Program-made: the position numbers and the translations under genes | Part shown: in pieces, positions 52,608 through 60,907 of the stretch | Numbering within the stretch: the first letter of the stretch is position 1 | Layout: every line of letters starts with the position of its first letter | Origin: CAWUEX02 sp963921305 | GTDB taxonomy: Bacteria; Pseudomonadota; Alphaproteobacteria; Rhodospirillales; Rhodospirillaceae | Reading direction: 5' to 3' | DNA length: 64,000 nucleotides | Assembly: GCA_963921305.4 (NCBI GenBank) | Contig: CAWUEX030000002.1 | Coordinates: 1,488,001-1,552,000, forward strand | The notes under the pieces: generated by a model | Told to the model about the DNA's origin: nothing | The model's database searches: none | The model's input: only the letters and a program-made list of their open reading frames with translations

Positions 52608-53597
52608 CTACGCCCGGGGGTTTTCGATTAGTTCGGTCAGTTCGCCGGCGGGGCCGATGAAGGTCGCCACCCGCTTGCCGCCGTACTCGATGATCGGGTC
52701 GGTGATGAAGGTGACGTCGATGTCATCCAGGGTGTCGCACTCGAACGAGGTCATCGCCACGCCCTGGGGCAACTGTCCCTCCGCCGGAACACGCGGCTTG
52801 GTGTCCGCGGGGTATTCATCCAGCTCGATGTTGTTGCCGCGCTCGCGGCAGCGCACCAGGCCGATGTTGTAGACCAGGTCGGTCGGACGCCCCTGCATCT
52901 TCGAGATCAATCCGCCGGTGGAGGTGAAACGGTACTTGCCTTCGTGCATGTTGAACGTGTCGCCATAGAATTTTTCCATAGCGTCGAGGTCGGTGCCCGC
53001 CAGCACCATGATGAACGGGCGGTCCACCGCGCCACGGGGCAGCGGCAAGGTCGATGTCGACCGGTCGCCGGTTTCACAGGTCAGGTAAATCACCTCTTCG
53101 GCGGGGCCTTTGTACTGCGCCGCGCGGATCGACGAGGTGCCGCCCATCAGGTTGGCCGGACCCGCCAGATGGGTGAACGCCGACGTGCGTAGCTCTTCAT
53201 GCAGCGCATCAACGTCGTCGACGATGATCTCAATGGCGTTCCAGCCCCAGGTGGTCATGGCTTCGTAGCCGGGAATCGGATCAACTTCGACCGCGCGGAT
53301 GTACACGTCGTCCTTGGCGGCGGATTGAAGATTAATAAATGACCGGCCCGCCGTGTTCGGCGTACCCCACGAGTTGGCGAGCGCCTTATCGACTGTGCCG
53401 CGTTCGGCCACGGTGTAGCCCAGCCACGTGGTGTACCAGCGTTCAATGGCGTCGAGGCTGGGCGCGCCGATGGTCGCGATCTTGATGCGGCTGAGCAAGG
53501 GGCGGGACTCCTGGGCGAGGGGATGGCCGGGCAACGCGGCGGCGGTTGCCGCGGCCCCCGAGAGAGCGAGGAACTGTTTGCGGCTGATGTCCGTCAT
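52608..53597 (-). CDS. Exported double-VOC protein 1
   Basis: 329 residues. The N terminus SRKQFLALSGAAATAAALPG is a signal peptide of twin-arginine shape with Lys as the second basic residue. Two VOC (glyoxalase-fold) modules follow: one from IKIATIGAPSLDAIERWY to about AEEVIYLTCE, one from RPFIMVLAGTDLDAM to GPAGELTELIE. The first-strand His used by most VOC metalloenzymes is absent (Ala-Thr-Ile), while the closing Glu is kept. Five paralogues share GWNAIEIIVDDV. A fold that cleaves or isomerises a small molecule is likely; the substrate is unknown. ATGA overlap with paralogue 2. Confidence 0.85.
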   Translation of the reverse strand: MTDISRKQFLALSGAAATAAALPGHPLAQESRPLLSRIKIATIGAPSLDAIERWYTTWLGYTVAERGTVDKALANSWGTPNTAGRSFINLQSAAKDDVYIRAVEVDPIPGYEAMTTWGWNAIEIIVDDVDALHEELRTSAFTHLAGPANLMGGTSSIRAAQYKGPAEEVIYLTCETGDRSTSTLPLPRGAVDRPFIMVLAGTDLDAMEKFYGDTFNMHEGKYRFTSTGGLISKMQGRPTDLVYNIGLVRCRERGNNIELDEYPADTKPRVPAEGQLPQGVAMTSFECDTLDDIDVTFITDPIIEYGGKRVATFIGPAGELTELIENPRA

Positions 53598-54589
53598 GAG
53601 CGCCGTTTTTCTTCGATCAGTTCAATCAGCTCGCCCGCGGGTCCGGCAAAGGTGGCGGAACGCCGCCCGCCATACTCGGTGATCGGCGCGCCGAAGAAGT
53701 CGGCGGGCACGGCATCAAGGTCTTCGACGTTGAACGTCACCAGCGCACAGCCTTGCGGCAGCATGCCCATGGCGCGCGGCTGTTCGCCGAACTGTTCCAG
53801 GTATTGATCGTACTCGATGGCATTGCCGCGCTCGGCCAGACCGTTGAAGCCCAGCACATAGGTGTGGTCGGCGGGCAGGCCTTGCATCTTGGCCACCACG
53901 CCAATCGGCTGCGGGCGGGCAAAGCCTTGGCCCTTTCCGAACAGGTCGCGGTAGACCTGCATGGTTTCAGCAACATCATGGCTGGCCAGGATCACGATGT
54001 TGGCGCGGCCGACGTCTTCACCCGGGTCCGGCAAGCCGGATTGAGAACGGTCGCCGGTTTCACAGTTGAAATACAACACTTCACCCGCCGGGCCGACATA
54101 CTGCGACGCACGGATCGATGAGGTGCCTCCGCCCAGGTTTGCCGGGCCGCCAATGTGTTCAAACGGCGAACCGTCGATGAGGCGGGCGTGCAGGTCATCC
54201 ACATCGTTGACGATGATCTCAAACGCGGTCCAGCCAATGTTCCTTTTTGGCATGAAGCCGTCTAGGGCTTCCGTCTCCACCGCGCGCACCATCACGTCTT
54301 CGCCGGTCATCGGCTGCATCAGCACAAAGGGGCGTCCGGCTTGGTTCGGTGTCCCCCACGACAGGGCCATGGTCTCGCTGACGGTGGAGCGCTCGACAAC
54401 CGTGTGGCCCAGCCAGCCCGTGTACGCCGCTTCGACGGCGGCGACATCGGGTGCGCCGATGGTGACATACTTGATGCGGCTGATGTTCGGCGGATTGTCT
54501 TGCGCGGCGGCAAAGCCAGGGCGGACCAACGCCGCGGCGCCGGCCCCCGCCAAAGTGAGGGAGAGGAACTGTTTGCGGGAGAGAGTCAT
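53594..54589 (-). CDS. Exported double-VOC protein 2
   Basis: 331 residues. N-terminal SRKQFLSLTLAGAGAAALV then PGFAAAQ is an export signal like that of paralogue 1. Module 1 runs from IKYVTIGAPDVAAVEAAY, through PNQAGRPFVLMQP and IGWTAFEIIVNDV, to EVLYFNCETGD. Module 2 starts at ANIVILASHDVAETM and ends AGELIELIE. The metal His of the first strand is again replaced. It differs most from paralogue 1 in the second module (GLAERGNAIEYDQY). Its gene is coupled to paralogue 1 by a 4-bp overlap and follows the RidA gene by 14 nt. Confidence 0.85.
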   Translation of the reverse strand: MTLSRKQFLSLTLAGAGAAALVRPGFAAAQDNPPNISRIKYVTIGAPDVAAVEAAYTGWLGHTVVERSTVSETMALSWGTPNQAGRPFVLMQPMTGEDVMVRAVETEALDGFMPKRNIGWTAFEIIVNDVDDLHARLIDGSPFEHIGGPANLGGGTSSIRASQYVGPAGEVLYFNCETGDRSQSGLPDPGEDVGRANIVILASHDVAETMQVYRDLFGKGQGFARPQPIGVVAKMQGLPADHTYVLGFNGLAERGNAIEYDQYLEQFGEQPRAMGMLPQGCALVTFNVEDLDAVPADFFGAPITEYGGRRSATFAGPAGELIELIEEKRRS

Positions 54590-54603
54590 GAGATCGTCCT
54601 TAC

Positions 54604-55071
54604 TTAGTCTTGCGCAACAATCGCGCGCACGTTGATTTCAATTTTAAGCTCGGGGTAGGCGAGGGCGTCTACGCCAATCACCATGGACACGGGCTTGTGA
54701 CCTTGCGGGAAAAAGTCACGCACATGCTGATAGGCGGGCTCCGGATTGGCGTTGGGCAGATCGACGATATAGATCTGAATCTCGACCACGTCTTCGCGGG
54801 TCGCGCCTGCCGCTTTCAGGGCAATGTCGATGTTGTCCCAGGTCAGCTGTGACTGTTCTTCCAGGGTTTCGGGAACCTGACCGTCAGCAGTCAGCCCGGC
54901 CTTGCCGCCGAGCAACACCAGCTTGCCCTGACCCTCGACCGTTACCAGTTGCGAATAGCCGTCCGGCTGGCTGAGGCCCTCCGGGTTCCATCGTTTGATT
55001 TCCACTTGTGCCTCCGCCGATGTTGCAAACGTCAATGCGGCAATCCCTAGACCGGCCATGAAACGGATCAT
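54604..55071 (-). CDS. Exported RidA/YjgF-family protein
   Basis: 155 residues with an N-terminal Sec signal (MIRFMAGLGIAALTFATSAEA) before the Rid core (LVLLGGKAGLTADGQ, DVVEIQIYIVDL, PVSMVIGVDALAYPELKIEINVRAI). Cytoplasmic RidA hydrolyses reactive imines using an Arg in the PAR(T/S)-type segment; here that segment is PVSMV, with no Arg, so ordinary imine deaminase activity is unlikely. Being in the periplasm and inside the VOC block, it may act on an intermediate of the same pathway. Confidence 0.85.
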   Translation of the reverse strand: MIRFMAGLGIAALTFATSAEAQVEIKRWNPEGLSQPDGYSQLVTVEGQGKLVLLGGKAGLTADGQVPETLEEQSQLTWDNIDIALKAAGATREDVVEIQIYIVDLPNANPEPAYQHVRDFFPQGHKPVSMVIGVDALAYPELKIEINVRAIVAQD

Positions 55072-55083
55072 CGCGTGCCTTCC

Positions 55084-56085
55084 CTATCCAACCTGAACGA
55101 GTTCGACCCATTCGCCGGAGGGTCCGACAAACGCCGCGACCGGTCCACCGCCATATAAGGCTGCGGGCTCGGAGATAAAGGACACGTTGATGGCATCGAA
55201 GTCATCGGTCGCCAGACTGACCATGGACACGCCCGGCGGCAATTGGCCGGGCGCGCGCGGGCGCGGCCCCGACAACGCCACATTATAGGCATCGAATTCC
55301 AAGGAACTGCCGGGCCGCGTGCCCCGCGCTCCCGCCATTTCAATCGCCACGTCGCGCGAATAGCCGAGCGCATCCGCCACCACGCGCACTTTAAATTTCT
55401 GCACCTCGCCCAAGCTCATGCCCAACTGCCGGCCATAGAAGGTGCGGCTCGCCGTCATGTTTTGCGTGCCGATCACCGCGTTGAAGGGCCGGTCGACCAG
55501 CGACTTGGGTTGGATCAAACCGAATTCGTTTTCTCCGGTGACATCGCCGGCATAGTAGAACACCTCTTCGCCGGGCCCTTTCACCTGCATGGCATGAACG
55601 CTGGCATAGGCTTCGCTCAGCGGGCGCGGTTCGCCGATCACCTCAAACCCCGCCGACAGCACCCGTTCGTTGACCTCGTAGATGTCGCTGGAAATCATCT
55701 CGATGGCGTTGAGGCCCCAGGTGCTCATAGCAGAGTAGCCCGTCACGGGGTCGACTTCGACAATGCGCAGCCGGAAGGTTTCATCGCCACTTTCACAGCG
55801 CATCATCACCCACGGTTTGCCGATCATCTTGGGCGCCCCCCAGGCCTGCGCGACCGCCTCGCTCACCGTGCCTTTGTTGACCTCATAAACGCCGATGGCC
55901 TGCTCATACATCGCTTGCGCTTTGGCCACGTCCGGCACACCGATGGTGGCGACGTGATGTCCGAGAATCGGATTGGCGCGGGTTTCCGCGCTGGCGGACC
56001 CGGATGCGGACGTCGCGGCCGCCACAGCGGCGGCGCCAGAAACAATGCCGCGGCGGCTCACGGATGGACCTGCGGCATCGGTCAT
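55084..56085 (-). CDS. Exported double-VOC protein 3
   Basis: 333 residues. The N terminus VSRRGIVSGAAAVAAATSAS has a true twin Arg pair, so Tat export of a folded protein is likely. Module 1 starts HHVATIGVPDVAKAQAMY and continues to LNAIEMISSDIYEVN; this is the only paralogue with His residues just before the first strand. Module 2 runs from RPFNAVIGTQNMTAS to GPSGEWVELV. It is the most diverged of the five (AQAWGAPKMIGKPWVMM, with Trp replacing the closing Leu). The ATG overlaps the preceding paralogue stop by 1 nt (TAATG). Confidence 0.84.
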   Translation of the reverse strand: MTDAAGPSVSRRGIVSGAAAVAAATSASGSASAETRANPILGHHVATIGVPDVAKAQAMYEQAIGVYEVNKGTVSEAVAQAWGAPKMIGKPWVMMRCESGDETFRLRIVEVDPVTGYSAMSTWGLNAIEMISSDIYEVNERVLSAGFEVIGEPRPLSEAYASVHAMQVKGPGEEVFYYAGDVTGENEFGLIQPKSLVDRPFNAVIGTQNMTASRTFYGRQLGMSLGEVQKFKVRVVADALGYSRDVAIEMAGARGTRPGSSLEFDAYNVALSGPRPRAPGQLPPGVSMVSLATDDFDAINVSFISEPAALYGGGPVAAFVGPSGEWVELVQVG

Positions 56086-56999
56086 TACGGCCCCTCGATC
56101 AGTTCGAGCAATTCACCCACCGGTCCGCGCGCCGTGCGGGTGCGTCCGCCGCCGTAGCCCATGCCCTGGCCGTCAACGGCATCACCGACCCAGTCCAAGT
56201 CCGGGATGTCGAGGCTGTCGACCGAGAACGACACCGTCGAACAGCCGGGCGGCAATTGACCCTCGGTACACGGCCGTGCGCCGAACTGTTTGCCGTAGCC
56301 GTCGTACTCAATGAAGTTGCCCGCTTGGCCGAGGAACATGAAGCCCATGTCGTAGATGTGGTCGCCCGGCAGGCCCTGGGCCTCGGATACAACGCCAATC
56401 GACGTCTGCATGTCTTCCTCGCGCTTCATATGAAACGTCTTGCTGTAGTACCCCTGCGTGTCGTCCACGCCGTGTCCCGCCAAAATGACGATGAACGGAC
56501 GGCCGACAAACGCGCCCGGCGGCGGCAGCAGGGTGTCGGGCGCGCGCACCCGGTCGCAAGTCAGGTACAACACATCGCCTGCTGGGCCGAGCACTTGCAT
56601 GGCATGGATGAAATCCAGATCGCCGCCTAGGCTGGCCGGTTCGCCGATGATCTTGAACGGGCTGTTCACCAGCTTGTCATTTAGTTTGTAGACGTCGTCG
56701 ATGATGATCTCGAAGGCGTTCCAGCCCAGTGTCGTCATCGGCGTGTACCCGGCCACCTCGTCGATTTCGACAACGCGGATGAACACGTCTTCGCCGCTTT
56801 CCGGCTGCAGCAGCACGTAGGGCCGCCCGGCCATCGCCGGGGCCGCCCAAGACTTGGCAAGCGCCTCGTCGATCTCGCCCTTTTCACACGTGCTGTAGCC
56901 CAGCCATTCCGTGTACCACTGCTCCACCAGGCCGATGTCCGGCGCCGCGACGGTGTTGATCTTCAAGCGCTTCAGCAGCGGGGTCGGCTCAGCATTCAT
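56085..56999 (-). CDS. Double-VOC protein 4, no signal peptide
   Basis: 304 residues, the only family member here that starts directly at the first VOC strand (LLKRLKINTVAAPDIGLVEQW), so it should be cytoplasmic. The double-VOC core is otherwise the same: QPESGEDVFIRVVEID, LGWNAFEIIIDDVY, EFVGRP-like linker (AFVGRPFIVILAGHG) and PVGELLELIEG. Loss of a leader sequence in one member of an exported family suggests a branch of the pathway inside the cell. TAATG overlap with paralogue 3. Confidence 0.85.
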   Translation of the reverse strand: MNAEPTPLLKRLKINTVAAPDIGLVEQWYTEWLGYSTCEKGEIDEALAKSWAAPAMAGRPYVLLQPESGEDVFIRVVEIDEVAGYTPMTTLGWNAFEIIIDDVYKLNDKLVNSPFKIIGEPASLGGDLDFIHAMQVLGPAGDVLYLTCDRVRAPDTLLPPPGAFVGRPFIVILAGHGVDDTQGYYSKTFHMKREEDMQTSIGVVSEAQGLPGDHIYDMGFMFLGQAGNFIEYDGYGKQFGARPCTEGQLPPGCSTVSFSVDSLDIPDLDWVGDAVDGQGMGYGGGRTRTARGPVGELLELIEGP

Positions 57000-57027
57000 G
57001 ATGTGTCCTAGATGTCAGGTGAGAGGG

Positions 57028-58059
57028 TTACGTATGCCGTTCGATCAGTTCCAGCAGCTCGCCGGCGGGTCCAACAGCCGTCGCTGCGCGGGTGCCGTAT
57101 TCAGGCACCGGCGGTGTGATGAAGTCGAGATTCAGATCGTCGAGAGACTCCACCTCCACCGACGTCATGGCAATGCCCGGCGGAAGTTGTCCTTCCGTAC
57201 TGGGCCGTGGGCCGGTGTGATCACCGTAGCCGTCCAGCTCCAGAATGTTGCCGTGATCGGCCATGCCGACGATGGTGATGGGGCGCTCGCTGTCCAGCGC
57301 AATACCCTGCGCCCGGTTGATCAGCTCGATCGGTGAATTGCGGATCGGTCCGCGCTGCATGTTGAAGGTCTCGGCGTAGAAATCCTGCAGCGCCTGAATA
57401 TCCGGTCCGGCGACCACCATGATAAACACCCGGCCGACGAACGCGCCGGGATGGGGCAGCAGCGAGTTGTCGCGGTCGCCGGTCTCAGCTGTCAGATACA
57501 GAACATCCTCAGCCGGTCCTTGGAACTGGGTGGCGCGGATGCTCGGGTAGTTCTGCAGACCCTCGGGTTTGCCCAGTAATGTGAAGGGGGAGTCCGACAG
57601 CTTTTCATACACCGCGTCGGGGTCGTCGACGATGACCTCCACCGCATTCCAGCCCCACGTGGTCATGGCTTTGTAGCCGGGCACCGGGTCGATTTCGACT
57701 GCGCGGATGAACACGTCCGTGCCGCTCTCCGGCTGCATGATCACATAGGGCCGCCCGCCCGAGTTGGGTGCGCCCCAAGAGGCCGCCAATCGCTGCGGCA
57801 CCTCACCCTTTTGCACCGTGGCGTAGCCCAGCCATTCGCCGTACAGATCGGCGATGGCCGTGACATCGGGCACCGCCAAAGTGGCGATCTTGATGCGCTT
57901 CAACAGCGGCGGGCCGGACATGGTGGTCTCCTCAGCCTGGTTATCCGCGCTGTCTGTAGACGTCTCCTGAGCGTCCGAGCAGCCGGTCTGCGTTGCGCCA
58001 ACTAAGGCCACGCCGCCCAGTGTGCCAATTGCATTCCGTCGTGTGCTACGCGTTGTCAT
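57028..58059 (-). CDS. Exported double-VOC protein 5, Tat-type signal
   Basis: 343 residues. The N terminus STRRNAIGTLGGVALVGATQTGC has the twin-Arg pattern and a Cys that could be a (weak) lipidation site, then a Gln/Asp/Glu-rich linker. Module 1 (IKIATLAVPDVTAIADLYG, QPESGTDVFIRAVEID, WGWNAVEVIVDDP) and module 2 (RVFIMVVAGPDIQALQDFY to GPAGELLELIE) match the paralogues. AGGA precedes the ATG by 5 nt. It follows the deacetylase gene by 13 nt. Confidence 0.85.
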   Translation of the reverse strand: MTTRSTRRNAIGTLGGVALVGATQTGCSDAQETSTDSADNQAEETTMSGPPLLKRIKIATLAVPDVTAIADLYGEWLGYATVQKGEVPQRLAASWGAPNSGGRPYVIMQPESGTDVFIRAVEIDPVPGYKAMTTWGWNAVEVIVDDPDAVYEKLSDSPFTLLGKPEGLQNYPSIRATQFQGPAEDVLYLTAETGDRDNSLLPHPGAFVGRVFIMVVAGPDIQALQDFYAETFNMQRGPIRNSPIELINRAQGIALDSERPITIVGMADHGNILELDGYGDHTGPRPSTEGQLPPGIAMTSVEVESLDDLNLDFITPPVPEYGTRAATAVGPAGELLELIERHT

Positions 58060-58072
58060 ATCGGTCCTGGCC

Positions 58073-58999
58073 CTAGCCAGTCTGCGCCTTGAAGGCGTCG
58101 AGAATTTCCGTGCCCGTGGCGGACCAAACGCCGTCGTGCTCCTTGATCCAGCCGAGCACCTGATCGAGATACTTAATGCGATAGTGTAAGCCCATGATGT
58201 ACGGCGTCAGCACCAGCGACAGAACGCGTCCGCCATACTTGTCGGTTTCGTTGTAGAGCACCGAGAACGCGTCCTGCACCTCTTCGACGAATTCCTCCTC
58301 GTTGTGCTTCTTGTCCATGATGATGGTGCGGTCCCAGATTTCATCGCCATGCGGCATCGCCCACAGGTTCCCGCCCGCCTCGTTCATCTGGTAGGGCATG
58401 TCGTCGTTGCCCCAGTCGCAGCAGTACACCACACCGTTGGCGGCGAGGTGCTTCATGGTGTTCCAGCTTTGTGATTTGCCGGGTGACCACCAGCCCGTCA
58501 CCGGCTGGCCGGAGGCTTGGCGCAGAGACTCCAGGCTCTCTTTAATCAGCGCTTGTTCCTCGCCGTCGTCCATGCCGCCGTAATGAATTTTGCCCATGTC
58601 GACGCCGTGGCCGATCAGTTCATCGCCGCGTTCGTTGATCTTGTTGACGAGGTACGGATAGCGCTCCGCCACCTTGGAGTTCACCGCGGCGGAGGCTTTC
58701 AAGCCGTGCTTGTCCAGCACCTTCCACAGGCGCTGAATGCCGACCCGGTTGCCGTAGTCCCGCGTGGTGAAGTGGCGCAGGTCCGGGTAAGGCGTGACCA
58801 TGCCGCCCGGCGCTTTGAACGGTTTGGCCGGCTGATCGAGCGGGAAGAACTCCAGGGAATAGCTGATCCACAGCGCCACCTTGGCATCGTTCGGCCACTT
58901 CACCGGCTCGCGTTTTTGCAGGATCGACCAGTCGTACAGGTCGTGGTCCATGCCGTACTTGCGGTTCGGGTACTCCAGATACTCTTTATCTAAGGTCAT
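58073..58999 (-). CDS. Polysaccharide-deacetylase-family (NodB/PuuE-like) hydrolase A
   Basis: 308 residues, no signal peptide. AAAGGAGG, inside the last codons of the upstream gene, gives a strong ribosome-binding site 7 nt before the ATG. The (beta/alpha) NodB pattern is visible: WISYSLEFFPLD, FTTRDYGNRVGIQRLW, GDELIGHGVDMGKIHYGG, GWWSPGKSQSW and VLTPYIMGLHYRIKYLD. Similar proteins act on small cyclic amides such as allantoin or on amide-linked metabolites rather than polymers. It forms a pair with hydrolase B upstream (3-nt gap). Confidence 0.85.
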   Translation of the reverse strand: MTLDKEYLEYPNRKYGMDHDLYDWSILQKREPVKWPNDAKVALWISYSLEFFPLDQPAKPFKAPGGMVTPYPDLRHFTTRDYGNRVGIQRLWKVLDKHGLKASAAVNSKVAERYPYLVNKINERGDELIGHGVDMGKIHYGGMDDGEEQALIKESLESLRQASGQPVTGWWSPGKSQSWNTMKHLAANGVVYCCDWGNDDMPYQMNEAGGNLWAMPHGDEIWDRTIIMDKKHNEEEFVEEVQDAFSVLYNETDKYGGRVLSLVLTPYIMGLHYRIKYLDQVLGWIKEHDGVWSATGTEILDAFKAQTG

Positions 59000-59002
59000 G
59001 GC

Positions 59003-59920
59003 TCAGCCTCCTTTCCGCGCGTTTATGTCGGCGAGGCATTCGTCGTAGTAGGTCTCGTAGTAGTACTCGGCGATCTCACGGCCGGTGGTGATCCACACAT
59101 CTTCCTTGGAGTGGCCGGTGATATATTCCAGCGCGTCCTCGAAGCCGCCGATGCGGTGCGGGTGTCCCACGGCATAGGCGTGCAGGGGAATGCACATCAC
59201 CGTGCCGCACTCTTCGCCCTCTTTCAGCAGTTGATCGAACTGATCTTTGATCATCTGGCCATAGCGGCGCGGCGTGCCGAGGTAGGCGTTGTAAACAATG
59301 ATGTCGTTGATCTCGAGCGAGTACGGCATGGAGATCAGCCGCCCGCTGTTCACATTCACCGGCTGCGGCGTGTCGTCCTGGAACAGATCGCAGGTATACA
59401 AAAAGCCGTATTCGGCCAGCAGATCCATGGTGCGTTCGGTGTGGGTTAGGGCTGGGGCCAAATAGCCGGCCAGCTTCTGGCCCGTCGCCTTCATCACCGA
59501 CTCCAGGCTGTCCTCCATGATGGCGCGCTCTTGCGCTTCATCCATCTCATAGGAATACCGGGTGTTGTAAATGCCGTGGGAAAAGAACTCCCAGTTCCGC
59601 GCCTTGGTTTCCTCGATCAGTTCGGGGTGGTGATCGATCAGGCCGATGCTCAGCGAAATAGAGCCGCGTACATTATATTTGTCCATCACCTCCATCATCC
59701 GCCAGTGGCCCGCACGGTTACCGTAGTCGCGGTTTGAGGCCAGCAGCACGTCCGGGTGCGGGCGCGGCCAGGCATTGCGCAGCGGGTTCTTCGGCGGATC
59801 GAGTTCATAGAACTCGATGTTGGGCGCCACCCAAAAGGCGATCTTGGCGCCGTTGGGCCAGCGGATTTTCGGGCGGCCCTCATAGGGCCAGTAGTCATAA
59901 AGTCCGAGATCGGGTTTCAC
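59003..59920 (-). CDS. Polysaccharide-deacetylase-family (NodB/PuuE-like) hydrolase B
   Basis: 305 residues from the GTG at 59920, which has GGAGG 5 nt upstream; a GTG 12 nt earlier would bury the site in the gene. NodB-like features are WVAPNIEFYELDPP, NRDYGNRAGHWRMMEV, WEFFSHGIYNTRY and IPLHAYAVGHPHRIGGFEDAL. Sequence and plan match hydrolase A, so the two may act on successive or alternative substrates. The name polysaccharide deacetylase is a family label only; a small amide substrate is more likely in this setting. Confidence 0.85.
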   Translation of the reverse strand: MKPDLGLYDYWPYEGRPKIRWPNGAKIAFWVAPNIEFYELDPPKNPLRNAWPRPHPDVLLASNRDYGNRAGHWRMMEVMDKYNVRGSISLSIGLIDHHPELIEETKARNWEFFSHGIYNTRYSYEMDEAQERAIMEDSLESVMKATGQKLAGYLAPALTHTERTMDLLAEYGFLYTCDLFQDDTPQPVNVNSGRLISMPYSLEINDIIVYNAYLGTPRRYGQMIKDQFDQLLKEGEECGTVMCIPLHAYAVGHPHRIGGFEDALEYITGHSKEDVWITTGREIAEYYYETYYDECLADINARKGG

Positions 59921-59970
59921 GCACCCCTCCACATTTTTAGCGTGATGGAACAGCCGCAGCTGCGGCGCTG

Positions 59971-60627
59971 TTAGCTCTTCAGCCAGGCCTTGACGGTTTC
60001 AACCGGTTCCACGTCGCAGTACTTGAGCGCGAGGTCGGTCAGGTTGGCGAAGTGATAGCTCTCATGTTTATCGGCAACGCACTCTTCAATCACCGTGGTG
60101 CGGTAACCGCGCGACAAGCTGTCGACCCCGGCGGCGCGCACGCATCCGGAGGTCGAGCCACCGGTCAACAGCACCGTATCGACCTGGTGGAACACCAACA
60201 GCGATTGCAGATTGGTCTCGAAAAAGGGCGACGGCATCTTCTTGTCCATGATGATGTCGCTGTCCTGGATGTCGAGGCGGTCGTCCAATTCGGACCGCTC
60301 CGAGCCGTATTTGATGTTTTGCAGACTGTCCGGGGTGTCGGTGCGTGTGCCCCAAACGCCGCAGTCCTCTCCGGACTCCACATAGGCCACGTAGGTCCAG
60401 ATCACCGGCCAGCCCTTGGCGCGCATCAGCGCTGCCACTTCGTTGACGTATTGCAGCTGGTTGGGATCGGTTTCGTACGCCGTCTTAAACAGGTCGGTGC
60501 GGGTGTACGCCTTCTGGATATCGATGTTCACCAGCGCGGCTTTGTTGCCGAAGCCGAATTTGGCCCGGGCCGGATTGGCTTTGACTTCTTCGTAAAGTTG
60601 CCGGGCAGTTTTGTCGGACATCTCCAT
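59971..60627 (-). CDS. Isochorismatase-fold cysteine hydrolase (carbamoylsarcosine-amidase type)
   Basis: 218 residues. The catalytic triad of the cysteine-hydrolase branch can be read: Asp in ALVNIDIQKAYT, Lys in DKKMPSPFFE and Cys in TGGSTSGCVRAAG. Nicotinamidase, ureidoacrylate amidase and N-carbamoylsarcosine amidase belong here. It probably cleaves a carbamoyl or amide bond and releases ammonia. GGGGA precedes the ATG by 9 nt. First gene of the operon that runs left to 51.7 kb. Confidence 0.88.
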   Translation of the reverse strand: MEMSDKTARQLYEEVKANPARAKFGFGNKAALVNIDIQKAYTRTDLFKTAYETDPNQLQYVNEVAALMRAKGWPVIWTYVAYVESGEDCGVWGTRTDTPDSLQNIKYGSERSELDDRLDIQDSDIIMDKKMPSPFFETNLQSLLVFHQVDTVLLTGGSTSGCVRAAGVDSLSRGYRTTVIEECVADKHESYHFANLTDLALKYCDVEPVETVKAWLKS

Positions 60628-60907
60628 GGCGATGCATCCCCTTCGTCAACGTTTCTGTGTGCGGTTTGACCGTGTGGTTTTTGGCGGTGAATCCGCCGTT
60701 TGGACTTTTGATTGATATCGCGCTGAGAATACTCAGGCGCGGGGCGGAATCAAACCGGCTAGGGCGGGAATCCGCGCCGAATCCCCCTCACAGAAAGGTC
60801 ATCTGGCCTGAATGGTCGAGTCGCGGACACCCGGTCAATCCGCCCCTTGAGTGGTGCGGCCTCAAGCAACCGGGTAAAACGAAAACTCATCGTCAGGAGT
60901 CGGCCTC

